Counted from the first letter of the stretch, positions 16,281 through 23,504 are shown. The stretch is 32,597 nucleotides of DNA from Myxococcales bacterium (GCA_020431405.1 JAGQIK010000676.1:1-32597), one strand, 5' to 3'. Made by a program: numbers and translations. The notes: generated from the sequence alone by a model not told the origin.

Positions 16281-16317
16281 AATAAAAAAGCGGCACTCCC
16301 TCGAGGGTGAGTGCCGC
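16281..16317 (-). terminator. Intrinsic terminator / attenuator in the cysO leader
   Basis: On the minus strand a GC-rich hairpin (stem arms GCGGCACTC and GAGTGCCGC, with an inner CCTCGAGG stretch) is followed at once by TTTTTTATT, continuing TTGTTTTT. It ends only 25 nt before the cysO ATG, so it sits inside that operon's leader. It could end transcripts from the RiPP genes and also act as an attenuator. Confidence 0.85.
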
Positions 16318-16387
16318 CGCCTTCGTCTGTCTGCGCTGCGTGAGCTGCTATGGAGCCGCGCGCGGGACAGAGGCTTCGGCCTCGCCC
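16305..16387 (-). promoter_or_regulatory. Candidate antiterminator pairing in the cysO leader
   Basis: The segment GGGCGAGGCCG (16387 to 16377), directly after the poly-Cys codons, can pair with CGGCACTCACCC (16316 to 16305), the 5' part of the terminator hairpin: ten pairs, one mismatch, one bulge. The same segment can instead fold into GAGGC-CGAA-GCCTC (16383 to 16370). These three structures exclude one another, as in ribosome-mediated attenuators. Pairing was judged by eye only. Confidence 0.5.
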
Positions 16388-16428
16388 GAGCAACAACAAC
16401 AACAACAGCAGTCACAGTTCCAGCGCAC
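16348..16428 (-). CDS. Poly-cysteine leader peptide (26 aa)
   Basis: A short frame from GTG (16428) to TAG encodes a peptide beginning MRWNCDCCCCCCCS: a Cys, an Asp, then seven consecutive cysteine codons (16410 to 16390). It is followed by the attenuator-type terminator and the cysO operon. There is no Shine-Dalgarno sequence; a promoter candidate places the transcript start at the GTG, i.e. leaderless translation. Leaderless poly-Cys ORFs are known cysteine-sensing attenuators in mycobacteria. The same frame also stays open upstream to an ATG at 16479 that overlaps the TfuA stop (ATGA) behind a GAGG, giving 43 aa. Either a leader peptide or a coupled small gene; the leader reading is preferred. 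Confidence 0.65.
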   Translation of the reverse strand: MRWNCDCCCCCCCSGEAEASVPRAAP

Positions 16429-16434
16429 GAGATG

Positions 16435-16463
16435 AGTGTTTACTACCAAAAGAGGGCTGTCAA
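16435..16463 (-). promoter_or_regulatory. Promoter candidate for the poly-Cys leader and cysO operon
   Basis: TTGACA (16463 to 16458) matches the -35 consensus exactly. After 17 bp comes AACACT (16440 to 16435) as a weak -10; TAAACA two bases earlier is the alternative. The predicted start falls at about 16428, the GTG of the leader ORF. It lies just after the TfuA stop. Confidence 0.45.
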
Positions 16464-16475
16464 GCAAGAGGGCGA

Positions 16476-17888
16476 TCATCTGACCTCGGCGGCGAAGCGG
16501 CTCGCGTCGTGCTCGTCATCGAAATCGCGGTCGATGGCCTCCCCCAGCGTAGTCGGCAGCACCGGCTCGCGCTCGCCACGCATCACGGCGCGGGCGTCGT
16601 CCGTCACGCCGCACAGCGCGAGGCCGACGTGAAGCCACACCGTCGACGAGATGCGCGGCGCCGCGACCACGTGACCGTGGGCCAGCGCGCGCTCGCGGTA
16701 GCAGCACGAGAGCAGCGCGCCGAGCTCGGCGTCGCTTTCGAGGCCGTGCTCCGCGCGCCACTGGGCAAGCGCGGCACTGTCGAGCAGGCCGCGGGCGAGG
16801 CGAAGCTCGTGCAGAAGCTCTTTCACTTCGACGGGCCGCGGCGTGACGCCCGCCTCGGCGGCGGCGCGGTCGATGGCTCGCAGCAAGCGGGCAGTCAGCT
16901 CGGCGCTCGCGGGCGACGTCGGGCCGAGCGCGCGCAGCCAGCGCTGGTAGCGCGCGACGCCAAACAGCACGCGCTGCGAGGGGGGTAGGCGCGCCACGAG
17001 CGAGCTCGTGCAGCGCTCGAGCTCGTCGAGCGTGCTGCAGTTGTCGGCGCCGGCGAGGTCGGCGACGCAGGCGAGCAGGCGCGCGACGCGCTTGGCTTCG
17101 ACGTAGCGGCGGCCGACGAGCCGCGCCGCTTGCGCCACACGCTCGGCTTCGGGTAGCGCGCTCTCGAAGCGGCGAAAGGGCGCGAGGCTGGCGTGTCGCC
17201 ACAGCTCGCGCAGGTTGCCGGTGCGAGGCACCTGCTGCGCGTGCGCCGGCGTCGCGTTCGCGGCGGTCGCGCGCGCGTCGTCGGCAACACGTCGCAGCGC
17301 TTGCTCGGCGTCGCGGCGCTTGAGCGAGACCCAACGCCGGCGCGCCCAGCGGGCGAAGTCGCTCAGCCCGGCCCGTGCCGCCGCTTGCTCGATGGTGCGC
17401 TGTGGGTAGAAGAGGCGCTTGGCCGCGTCGATCAGCGCCGCCGCTTGGTCGCGCGCGAGCACGCGCTCGTTTACGGCGCTGGCGATGGTGGCGCGCAGGT
17501 CGACCATCGCGTCGCTGCGCGCGTCTCCGCTGGGCGCGTGCACCACGGCGACCTCGTCGTCGTCGCGGAGCTCGCCGGCGGCGTAGCGCCGATAGACCTC
17601 GCCGACACCGATCATGCCGAGCCGATCGAGCTCGCTGGCGCGCAGCGCGCCCATGCTCGCCGCGCCGTAGACGCGCACGCCGCGCTCGATGGCGAGCAGC
17701 AGCTCTTTGTGCCAGACCGAGCCGCTGCGCTCGAAAACGCCGTCGACGAGCAGCAGCGCGCGCGGCTCGAGGCGCAGCGCGAGCAGCACGTCGCCGCAGC
17801 GCGCTGGCGGCAGGCACAGCGCATCGGGCAGCACCGCGCGCACGTCGTCGACGCTCAGTGTCGGGCCGCAGAACACGGCGACGCTCAC
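16476..17888 (-). CDS. TfuA-like thioamidation protein with long C-terminal extension
   Basis: The protein has 470 aa. Residues ~1-130 carry the TfuA core: VFCGPTLSVDDVRAVLP, PPARCGDVLL, LLVDGVFERSGSVWHKELL, GAASMGALRASELDRLGM and a DDEVAVVHAP end. TfuA partners with YcaO for backbone thioamidation; a studied archaeal TfuA hydrolyses thiocarboxylated ThiS using a Ser-Lys pair. Here the Ser of AASMGA and the Lys of WHKE are the candidate residues. The ~340-residue, mostly helical, Arg/Ala-rich C-terminal part is well beyond the core and I do not recognise it. The GTG start overlaps the YcaO stop (GTGA, 17885-17888), so the two are translationally coupled. Confidence 0.9.
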   Translation of the reverse strand: MSVAVFCGPTLSVDDVRAVLPDALCLPPARCGDVLLALRLEPRALLLVDGVFERSGSVWHKELLLAIERGVRVYGAASMGALRASELDRLGMIGVGEVYRRYAAGELRDDDEVAVVHAPSGDARSDAMVDLRATIASAVNERVLARDQAAALIDAAKRLFYPQRTIEQAAARAGLSDFARWARRRWVSLKRRDAEQALRRVADDARATAANATPAHAQQVPRTGNLRELWRHASLAPFRRFESALPEAERVAQAARLVGRRYVEAKRVARLLACVADLAGADNCSTLDELERCTSSLVARLPPSQRVLFGVARYQRWLRALGPTSPASAELTARLLRAIDRAAAEAGVTPRPVEVKELLHELRLARGLLDSAALAQWRAEHGLESDAELGALLSCCYRERALAHGHVVAAPRISSTVWLHVGLALCGVTDDARAVMRGEREPVLPTTLGEAIDRDFDDEHDASRFAAEVR

Positions 17889-18940
17889 GAAAGCGCCTCG
17901 AGGGCGCCTGGCACGAAGACGAAGGCCACCGGCACGCCGACGTCTGCCCGCGTGAGGTCGACGCGCACGACCTGCTCGAGGCCCGCGGCGGCAAGGCGCG
18001 CCACCAGCTCGTCGAGGCCGCGCTCGAAGCTCGGCACGTCGATGCTCTCGGCGCAGGCCGCGAAGGGACGGCCGCCCGTGGGCCGCTGGTCGGCGAGCGC
18101 CAAGCCGCGGCTGACATCGAGGCGCGCGGCGTCGTAGCTCCACGGCTGCATGTCGTCGCGGCTTCCTGCGATCATCGTCAGGCGTGACTGCGCCGCCTCG
18201 GTGATCGCCCGGCAAGCGGCGACGCCACGGTCGAAGTGTGCGCCGTAGCCGGCGAAGCGCGTCAGCTCGCGAAGCTCGGCGCCGCCACCGAGCTCGCAGC
18301 CAAAGGCCGGCACGCCGACCGCGCTCGTCTCCTCCCAGAGCCTCAGCCAGTGACCTGCAACACGCACGCGCTCGCAGAGCTCGGCGGCGGCGCCGTCCAG
18401 GCTGTCGAGCGCGACCTCTCGCGCCGCGCGTTCGTCGACGGAGCGCGCCGCGTGGCGCGCGCTGGCGTCACGCTCGATCACTTCGAGCAGGGCGTGGGCG
18501 CTCGCTTCGGCGAGCGTGTTGCCCGAGGCGAGGCCGTTGGAGGTGTGAAGGTAGGCACGCGCTGCGGGGCGCGGCTCGTCGTCGCGAAGCACGCAGCAAA
18601 GCTCGGGCACCAGCACGGCGCGCCCGTCGGCGAGCGACAGCCCTTCGTGCCATCCCGTCTCGAGCGCGTGCAGGTTCGTAGTGTGCGGGAAGCGGCCCGG
18701 CTTGAGCTGCGTCACGTCGAGCAGCGCGCGGCCGCCGAGAAGCTCGCGCGTGGTGGCGCGCAGGGCCGAGGGCGGCAGCGTCTCGGCGTGCCATAGCTCC
18801 ACCGACTCCATCGCCGCCGAGATGTCGGCCAGCGTCTCGGTGAGCCCCTTGCCTTGCGAGACGCTCAGCGTGCGCGAGAGCGGGCGCACCGCGACGCTGA
18901 CGGGGATGCCGATGTCGTCGAGGCCGGTGATGCGCGCCAC
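17885..18940 (-). CDS. YcaO-type ATP-dependent peptide-modifying enzyme
   Basis: YcaO enzymes phosphorylate a peptide amide oxygen with ATP to make azolines or, with TfuA, thioamides. From the first standard start (GTG 18940) the protein has 351 aa: ARITGLDDIGIPVSVAVRP, LSVSQGKG, MESVELWHAE, the second ATP-site helix ASAHALLEVIERDAS and the C-terminal VDLTRADVGVPVAFVFVPG. It does not end in the Pro-rich tail of azoline-forming YcaOs. The conserved family N-terminus (RLPEQTRAWLWPLLERCGVT) is coded upstream of 18940 in the same frame, back to the precursor stop at 19046, with no ATG, GTG or TTG. A CTG start (19039, 19033 or 19024) or amber readthrough is therefore likely. Confidence 0.92.
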   Translation of the reverse strand: MARITGLDDIGIPVSVAVRPLSRTLSVSQGKGLTETLADISAAMESVELWHAETLPPSALRATTRELLGGRALLDVTQLKPGRFPHTTNLHALETGWHEGLSLADGRAVLVPELCCVLRDDEPRPAARAYLHTSNGLASGNTLAEASAHALLEVIERDASARHAARSVDERAAREVALDSLDGAAAELCERVRVAGHWLRLWEETSAVGVPAFGCELGGGAELRELTRFAGYGAHFDRGVAACRAITEAAQSRLTMIAGSRDDMQPWSYDAARLDVSRGLALADQRPTGGRPFAACAESIDVPSFERGLDELVARLAAAGLEQVVRVDLTRADVGVPVAFVFVPGALEALS

Positions 18941-19045
18941 GCGCGTGACGCCGCAGCGTTCGAGCAGCGGCCATAGCCAGGCGCGCGTCTGTTCGGGCAG
19001 GCGGCTGCGAACGCTGCCGCCCAGGTGATGCAGGCTCAGCGCTCG

Positions 19046-19375
19046 CTAAACCTTGTAGAAGCCGAGGGAGCCGCCGCCGAAGCGCGCCTTGAAGCCAACT
19101 TCGCTGCCGCCGCCGAGGCCGCTGAAGGGTTTGGTTAGGCCGTCTTGGCCGACTAGGCCACTCGATGCGCCGCCGGCCACGCCGGCGAGCAGCTCGTCGG
19201 TGAGCTCGACCGTGTAGCTCGAGAGGTCGTCTGCCGCGCAGTCGAAGCCCTCGTCCTGGGCGAGCTTGGCGATGTCATCGAGGCCGGCTTGCTCGCCGAG
19301 CGCTTCGACCTTCTTCTGCAGGTCGCCGTCGCTGTCGAGCTTTTCGAGAAACGCGATCGCTCCGTCTTTGCTCAT
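19046..19375 (-). CDS. Nif11-type RiPP precursor peptide
   Basis: The protein has 109 aa. Residues 1-69 are a Nif11-like leader: SKDGAIAFLEKLDSDGDLQK, IAKLAQDEGFDCAADDL and the closing LTDELLAGVAGG. Cleavage is expected after Gly69. The 40-residue core (70-109) is rich in Gly and Ser, has no Cys, and contains two related units, GGGSEVGF and GGGSLGF, ending in FYKV. It sits directly upstream of YcaO and TfuA genes, so it is the obvious substrate; with no Cys in the core, backbone thioamides fit better than thiazolines. AAGGAGA precedes the ATG. It begins 45 nt after the aceE stop and may be cotranscribed with it. No export or peptidase gene is near. Confidence 0.88.
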   Translation of the reverse strand: MSKDGAIAFLEKLDSDGDLQKKVEALGEQAGLDDIAKLAQDEGFDCAADDLSSYTVELTDELLAGVAGGASSGLVGQDGLTKPFSGLGGGSEVGFKARFGGGSLGFYKV

Positions 19376-19420
19376 CTTTGTCGTGTCTCCTTGGATCCTC
19401 TTATCCCGATGCGCGCCGGC

Positions 19421-22096
19421 TCAAGCCGTCGCGGGATCCGGCTTGTCGCGGTCGATGCCGAGGTCATCGATGGCCTTGGCCACCTCGGCGCGGTCGATGA
19501 CCTTGCGCGTGGCGAGCGCCTCGAGGGCGGCGACGGCGATGCACTCGGCGTCGATCTCGAAGTGGCGGCGCAGCGCCTGGCGCGTGTCGGAGCGGCCGAA
19601 GCCGTCGGTGCCGAGGCTGGTGAGCTCGATCCACGGCGCGATCTGGTCCGGCACCAGCTTCATGTAGTCGGTGGCGGCGACGATCGGGCCTTCGACGTTG
19701 CCGAGCACCTGCTCGACCTTGGGCACGCGCTGCTCGGCCGTCGGATGCAGCCGGTTGTAGCGCTCGCAGGCGACGGCCTCGCGGCGCAGGCGGTTGTAGC
19801 TGGTGACGCTCCAGACGTCGGCGGTGACGTCGAAGCGCTCGGCCAACAGGTCGCGCGCGCGCCGCACCTCCATCAGGATCGAGCCGCTGCCGAGCAGCTG
19901 CACGTGGCGCTTCTTCTTGGGCGCATCGGCCTTCTCGAAGAGGTAGATGCCGTCGAGGATGCCTTCGCGCACGCCGTCGGGCATCGGCGGCTGCTGGTAG
20001 CTCTCGTTCTGGATCGTCAGGTAGTAGATGACGTTTTCCTGGTCGACGGACATGCGCCGCAGACCCTCGCTGATCAGCACCGCGATCTCGTAGGCGAAGG
20101 CCGGATCGTAGGCCTCCACTGCGGGGTTGGTCGCCGCCAGCACGTGGCTGTGGCCGTCGCAGTGCTGCAGCCCCTCGCCGGTGAGCGTGGTGCGCCCGGC
20201 GGTGGCGCCGAGCAGAAAGCCGCGGCAGCGCTGGTCGCCCGCGGCCCAGACCTGATCGCCGACGCGCTGGAAGCCGAACATGCTGTAGAAGATGTACATC
20301 GGGATCATCGGCTCGCCGAAGTTCGAGTACGAGCTTCCAGCGGCGATGAAGCTAGCCATGGCGCCGGCCTCGCAGATGCCCTCCTCGAGCACCTGGCCGT
20401 CCTTGGCCTCGCGATACGACAGCAGCATGTGCGCGTCGACGGGCTCGTAGAGCTGTCCAACCGACGAGTAGATACCCCACTTGCGAAACAGCGCGTCCAT
20501 GCCGAAGGTGCGCGCCTCGTCGGGGATGATCGGCACGATGCGCGGGCCGATGCTCTCGTGCTGCAAAAGCTGCCCGAGCATGCGCGAGAACGCGCCGGTG
20601 GTGGGCACCTCCTGCGATCCGGAGCCCTTGAGGTAGCGCTTGAACCAGTCGACCTCGGGGGTCGGGATCGAGTAGGCCTTCTCGCGCCGCTCGGGCAGAA
20701 AGCCGCCGAGCGCTTTGCGGCGCTCGACGAGGTACTCGTACTCGCGGCTGCTCTTGTCGAAGCGGATGTAGGGCGGATCGAGCAGCTGCTTGTCGGGAAT
20801 CTCGAGCTCGAGGCGGTCGCGGAAGATCGCCAGCTCCTTGAGGCTGAGCTTCTTTTGCTGGTGCGTCACGTTGCGGCCGGCGATGTCCTCGCCGAGGGTC
20901 CAGCCCTTGACCGTCTTGGCGAGCACCACCGTGGGCTTTTCGGTCTCGCGCACGGCAGCGTGGTAGGCGGCGTAGACCTTGTGGAAGTCGTGGCCGCCGC
21001 GGCGCAGGCGCGCGATGTCGTCGTCGCCCATGTCGCGCACGAGCTTCTTGAGCTTGGGGTGCGTGCCGAAGAAGTGCCGCCGGATGTAGTCGCCGTCCTC
21101 GACGGAGTACTTCTGGAACTGGCCGTCGACGACCTCGCCCATGCGGCGCACGAGCAGGCCGTCCTCGTCGGCTTTGAGCAGCGGGTCCCACTGACGGCCC
21201 CAGATGACCTTGATCACGTTCCAGCCGGCGCCGTGGAAGACGGCCTCGAGCTCCTGGATGATCTTGGCGTTGCCGCGCACCGGGCCGTCGAGGCGCTGAA
21301 GGTTGCAGTTGACGACGAAGATCAGGTTGCCCAGCGCCTCGCGCGAGGCGATCTGGATCGAGCCGAGCGTCTCGGGCTCGTCGGTCTCGCCGTCGCCGAC
21401 GAAGCACCACACGCGCGAGCGCGAGGTGTCGGCGATGCCGCGGTGGTGCAGGTAGCGCGCGAAGCGCGCCTGGTAGATCGCGGCGCAGGGGCCGAGGCCC
21501 ATCGAGACCGTCGGGAACTGCCAGAAGCTTGGCATCAGGTGCGGGTGCGGATAGCTCGACAGGCCCTGGCCGCGCACCACCTCGCGGCGAAAGTGGCTCA
21601 GCTGGTCGTCGCTGATGCGCCCCTCGAGGAACGCGCGCGCGTAGATGCCGGGCGAGGCGTGGCCCTGAAAGAAGACCAGGTCGCCCATCTGGCCGTTGTC
21701 GTAGCCGCGGAAGAAGTGGTGAAAGCCCACCTCGTAGAGCGTCGCGGCCGACGCGTAGGTCGAAAGGTGGCCGCCCAGGCCGGCGAAGCGCTCGTTGCCG
21801 CGCATCACCATCGCCACCGCGTTCCAGCGGATGTAGCGGCGGATGCGCAGCTCGATCTCCTCGTCGCCGGGGTACTCCGGCTCGTCGTCGACGTGGATCG
21901 TGTTGATATATGGCGTCTGGACCAGCGGCGGCAGCTGCACGCCCTCGACGTGCGCGCGCTTGAGCAGCGAGGTCAGGATGAAGTGAGCGCGCTCCATGCC
22001 GTGCGCGTCGACGAGCGCGTCGAAAGAGTCGAGCCACTCCTGCGTCTCGACGGGATCGATATCTTTCAGGTTCTGAGCAAGCTCGGCTTGCATCAT
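19421..22096 (-). CDS. aceE: Pyruvate dehydrogenase E1 component, homodimeric type
   Basis: The 891-aa length matches AceE. It decarboxylates pyruvate with thiamine diphosphate and acetylates the E2 lipoyl group. The TPP-binding region is at about residues 225-265 (CFVGDGETDEPETLG, then NLIFVVNCNLQRLDGPVRGN), the N-terminal H/P-rich substrate loops (GHASPGIYARAF) are present, and the C-terminal TK-C domain ends with EIDAECIAVAALEAL. The gene stands apart from E2 and E3 (about 20 kb away) and on the other strand. Two Met codons open the frame; the second is equally possible. It is followed after 45 nt by the RiPP precursor gene. Confidence 0.96.
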   Translation of the reverse strand: MMQAELAQNLKDIDPVETQEWLDSFDALVDAHGMERAHFILTSLLKRAHVEGVQLPPLVQTPYINTIHVDDEPEYPGDEEIELRIRRYIRWNAVAMVMRGNERFAGLGGHLSTYASAATLYEVGFHHFFRGYDNGQMGDLVFFQGHASPGIYARAFLEGRISDDQLSHFRREVVRGQGLSSYPHPHLMPSFWQFPTVSMGLGPCAAIYQARFARYLHHRGIADTSRSRVWCFVGDGETDEPETLGSIQIASREALGNLIFVVNCNLQRLDGPVRGNAKIIQELEAVFHGAGWNVIKVIWGRQWDPLLKADEDGLLVRRMGEVVDGQFQKYSVEDGDYIRRHFFGTHPKLKKLVRDMGDDDIARLRRGGHDFHKVYAAYHAAVRETEKPTVVLAKTVKGWTLGEDIAGRNVTHQQKKLSLKELAIFRDRLELEIPDKQLLDPPYIRFDKSSREYEYLVERRKALGGFLPERREKAYSIPTPEVDWFKRYLKGSGSQEVPTTGAFSRMLGQLLQHESIGPRIVPIIPDEARTFGMDALFRKWGIYSSVGQLYEPVDAHMLLSYREAKDGQVLEEGICEAGAMASFIAAGSSYSNFGEPMIPMYIFYSMFGFQRVGDQVWAAGDQRCRGFLLGATAGRTTLTGEGLQHCDGHSHVLAATNPAVEAYDPAFAYEIAVLISEGLRRMSVDQENVIYYLTIQNESYQQPPMPDGVREGILDGIYLFEKADAPKKKRHVQLLGSGSILMEVRRARDLLAERFDVTADVWSVTSYNRLRREAVACERYNRLHPTAEQRVPKVEQVLGNVEGPIVAATDYMKLVPDQIAPWIELTSLGTDGFGRSDTRQALRRHFEIDAECIAVAALEALATRKVIDRAEVAKAIDDLGIDRDKPDPATA

Positions 22097-22192
22097 CGCG
22101 GCACCCCGTGTGTTTTTGATACGCCCTGCGGAGGAACGTGGAGCGAAACGATACGCTCTGCGTCCGGTCGAGGTCTAGTGCCGGCTTGGGAG

Positions 22193-23119
22193 CTAGTCGT
22201 CTCGCGCCCAGGCGCGCGCGACGAGGGGGGTGAGGAAAACGACCATCAGCAGCATCGGCCACAGCCGCCCGCTGCCAATGTCGTAGTTGGCGAGCAGGCC
22301 CGAGATGGGGTGGCCCATCACGAAGCCGAAGAAGAAGAACTCGAAGGCCACCGTGGCGGCGACCCAGGCTGCGCCGACGGCGAGCAGCCGCAGCGTGGAC
22401 TCGCGCCCGGCCACGCTGCGCATGCTCAGCGCGCCGGCGTAGAGCAGCAGCGTGGCGGCGAAGATGGTGCCGATGAAGTGCGCCACGTAGGGCTCGACGT
22501 AGGGCTCGAGCAGCACGGTGCGCAGCGCGCCGGCGGTGAAGGCGATGGCGAGCAGCAGCAGCCAGGTCCAGGCCGCCATCGGCCAGAGCGCCTTCTGCTC
22601 GTGCGGCGGCACGACAGCGCCGGCGGGGCAGGCGGCGCGCTCGGGGTAGCGGCGCACGAGCTTCTTGAACCAGCGGTGCACGCGGTGCGGGCCGCGGTCG
22701 CCGTCGATGAACATGTAGGGGCACTGGCCAGGCACGACCTTGATGCCGCGCTCGCGCGCGACGGCGAGCGCTTCGTCGCTGACGGCGCCGCGCCCGGCGC
22801 CGCGGTGAAGCCACACGCGCTCGATGCCGGCGTCTGCGCACTCGCGCACCAGCTCGGCACTCTGCTCGGCGGGCGTCATCAGCAGCGCGCCTTCAGGCGG
22901 CGGGTCGATGTCGGCGACGTGCGCGTAGCAGCGCTGCCCGGCGATGGCGTCGGCGCCCGGGTTGACGGGCAGCACCTCGTAGCCTTTGTCGGCGAGGTCG
23001 CGCATGAGCAGGCGCGAGAAGTCGCGCTCGTCGCGCGAGGCGCCCACCAGCGCGATGCGGTGGTGAGCCAGGAAATCATCGATGGCGGCGCGTTCGGCCG
23101 CCCGCTGGGAAGTGTTCAT
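22193..23119 (-). CDS. CoA-binding domain protein fused to a membrane domain
   Basis: The protein has 308 aa. Residues ~10-140 are a CoA_binding (YccU-type Rossmann) domain: IALVGASRDERDFSR, GYEVLPVNPGAD, then ALLMTPAEQSAELVRECADAG and VWLHRGAGRG. A cysteine-containing loop (GQCPYMF) follows. From about residue 175 come four hydrophobic helices (WTWLLLLAIAFTAGALR, FIGTIFAATLLLYAGAL, LLAVGAAWVAATVAFEFFFF, MLLMVVFLTPLVARAW). The ATG at 23119 was chosen because GGAGGT lies upstream. YccU-type domains normally stand alone; here one is tethered to the inner membrane. Role unknown, possibly sensing acyl-CoA or nucleotide at the membrane. Confidence 0.85.
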   Translation of the reverse strand: MNTSQRAAERAAIDDFLAHHRIALVGASRDERDFSRLLMRDLADKGYEVLPVNPGADAIAGQRCYAHVADIDPPPEGALLMTPAEQSAELVRECADAGIERVWLHRGAGRGAVSDEALAVARERGIKVVPGQCPYMFIDGDRGPHRVHRWFKKLVRRYPERAACPAGAVVPPHEQKALWPMAAWTWLLLLAIAFTAGALRTVLLEPYVEPYVAHFIGTIFAATLLLYAGALSMRSVAGRESTLRLLAVGAAWVAATVAFEFFFFGFVMGHPISGLLANYDIGSGRLWPMLLMVVFLTPLVARAWARDD

Positions 23120-23237
23120 CGACGCACCTCCAGCGTGAAAGAGATGCAAGGCATGCGCCCGCGCGCGCGCGTCGGGATCACGGGGCCTAAAGGCAACGTC
23201 GCCGCGCAGAGCGTGTCGCGACGCCACGCTTTGCGCG

Positions 23238-23504
23238 TTAGCGTCGCCGGCGGTGGCGCACGTAGAGCGCGAGGCTCACGGCGGCCGAGATCCAGGCCGC
23301 CACGCGCGGAAACCAATACAGCGCCACGCCGCCGAGGGTCAGCCGCGGCGCCCACAGGCGCAGGCTGAACGCGATCACCAGCAGCGCGAAGGTCACCGTC
23401 ACCACGACGAAGCGCAGCTCGCGACGCTTTACGGCGAGGCGGCCGAAGGCGACGAGGTGCACGGCGAAGACCACGAGCAGCGCGCTGACGAGCCATCGGG
23501 GCAT
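23238..23504 (-). CDS. Small membrane protein of unknown function
   Basis: The protein has 88 aa with three predicted transmembrane helices (WLVSALLVVFAVHLVAFG, FVVVTVTFALLVIAFSL, ALYWFPRVAAWISAAVSLAL) joined by basic loops and a C-terminal run of arginines. It starts with ATG at 23504, 118 bp upstream of the CoA-binding membrane protein on the same strand, and may be cotranscribed. I do not recognise the family. Confidence 0.65.
   Translation of the reverse strand: MPRWLVSALLVVFAVHLVAFGRLAVKRRELRFVVVTVTFALLVIAFSLRLWAPRLTLGGVALYWFPRVAAWISAAVSLALYVRHRRRR

Noticed and set aside
15978-16415. Longer cysO frame starting in the leader (145 aa)
   Set aside because: The extension is Arg/Ser-rich, runs through the terminator and lies in a different frame from the poly-Cys ORF; the ATG at 16256 has AGGAG and matches family length.
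17885-18940. YcaO as an azoline-forming cyclodehydratase
   Set aside because: The precursor core has no Cys, no E1-like partner or dehydrogenase is present, the Pro-rich C-terminus is missing, and TfuA is next door; thioamidation fits better.
19289-23368. Very long plus-strand open frame opposite aceE and the membrane protein
   Set aside because: It is antisense to clearly recognised genes, has low-complexity Arg/Ala/Val/His composition and no domain; it is a by-product of high GC content.
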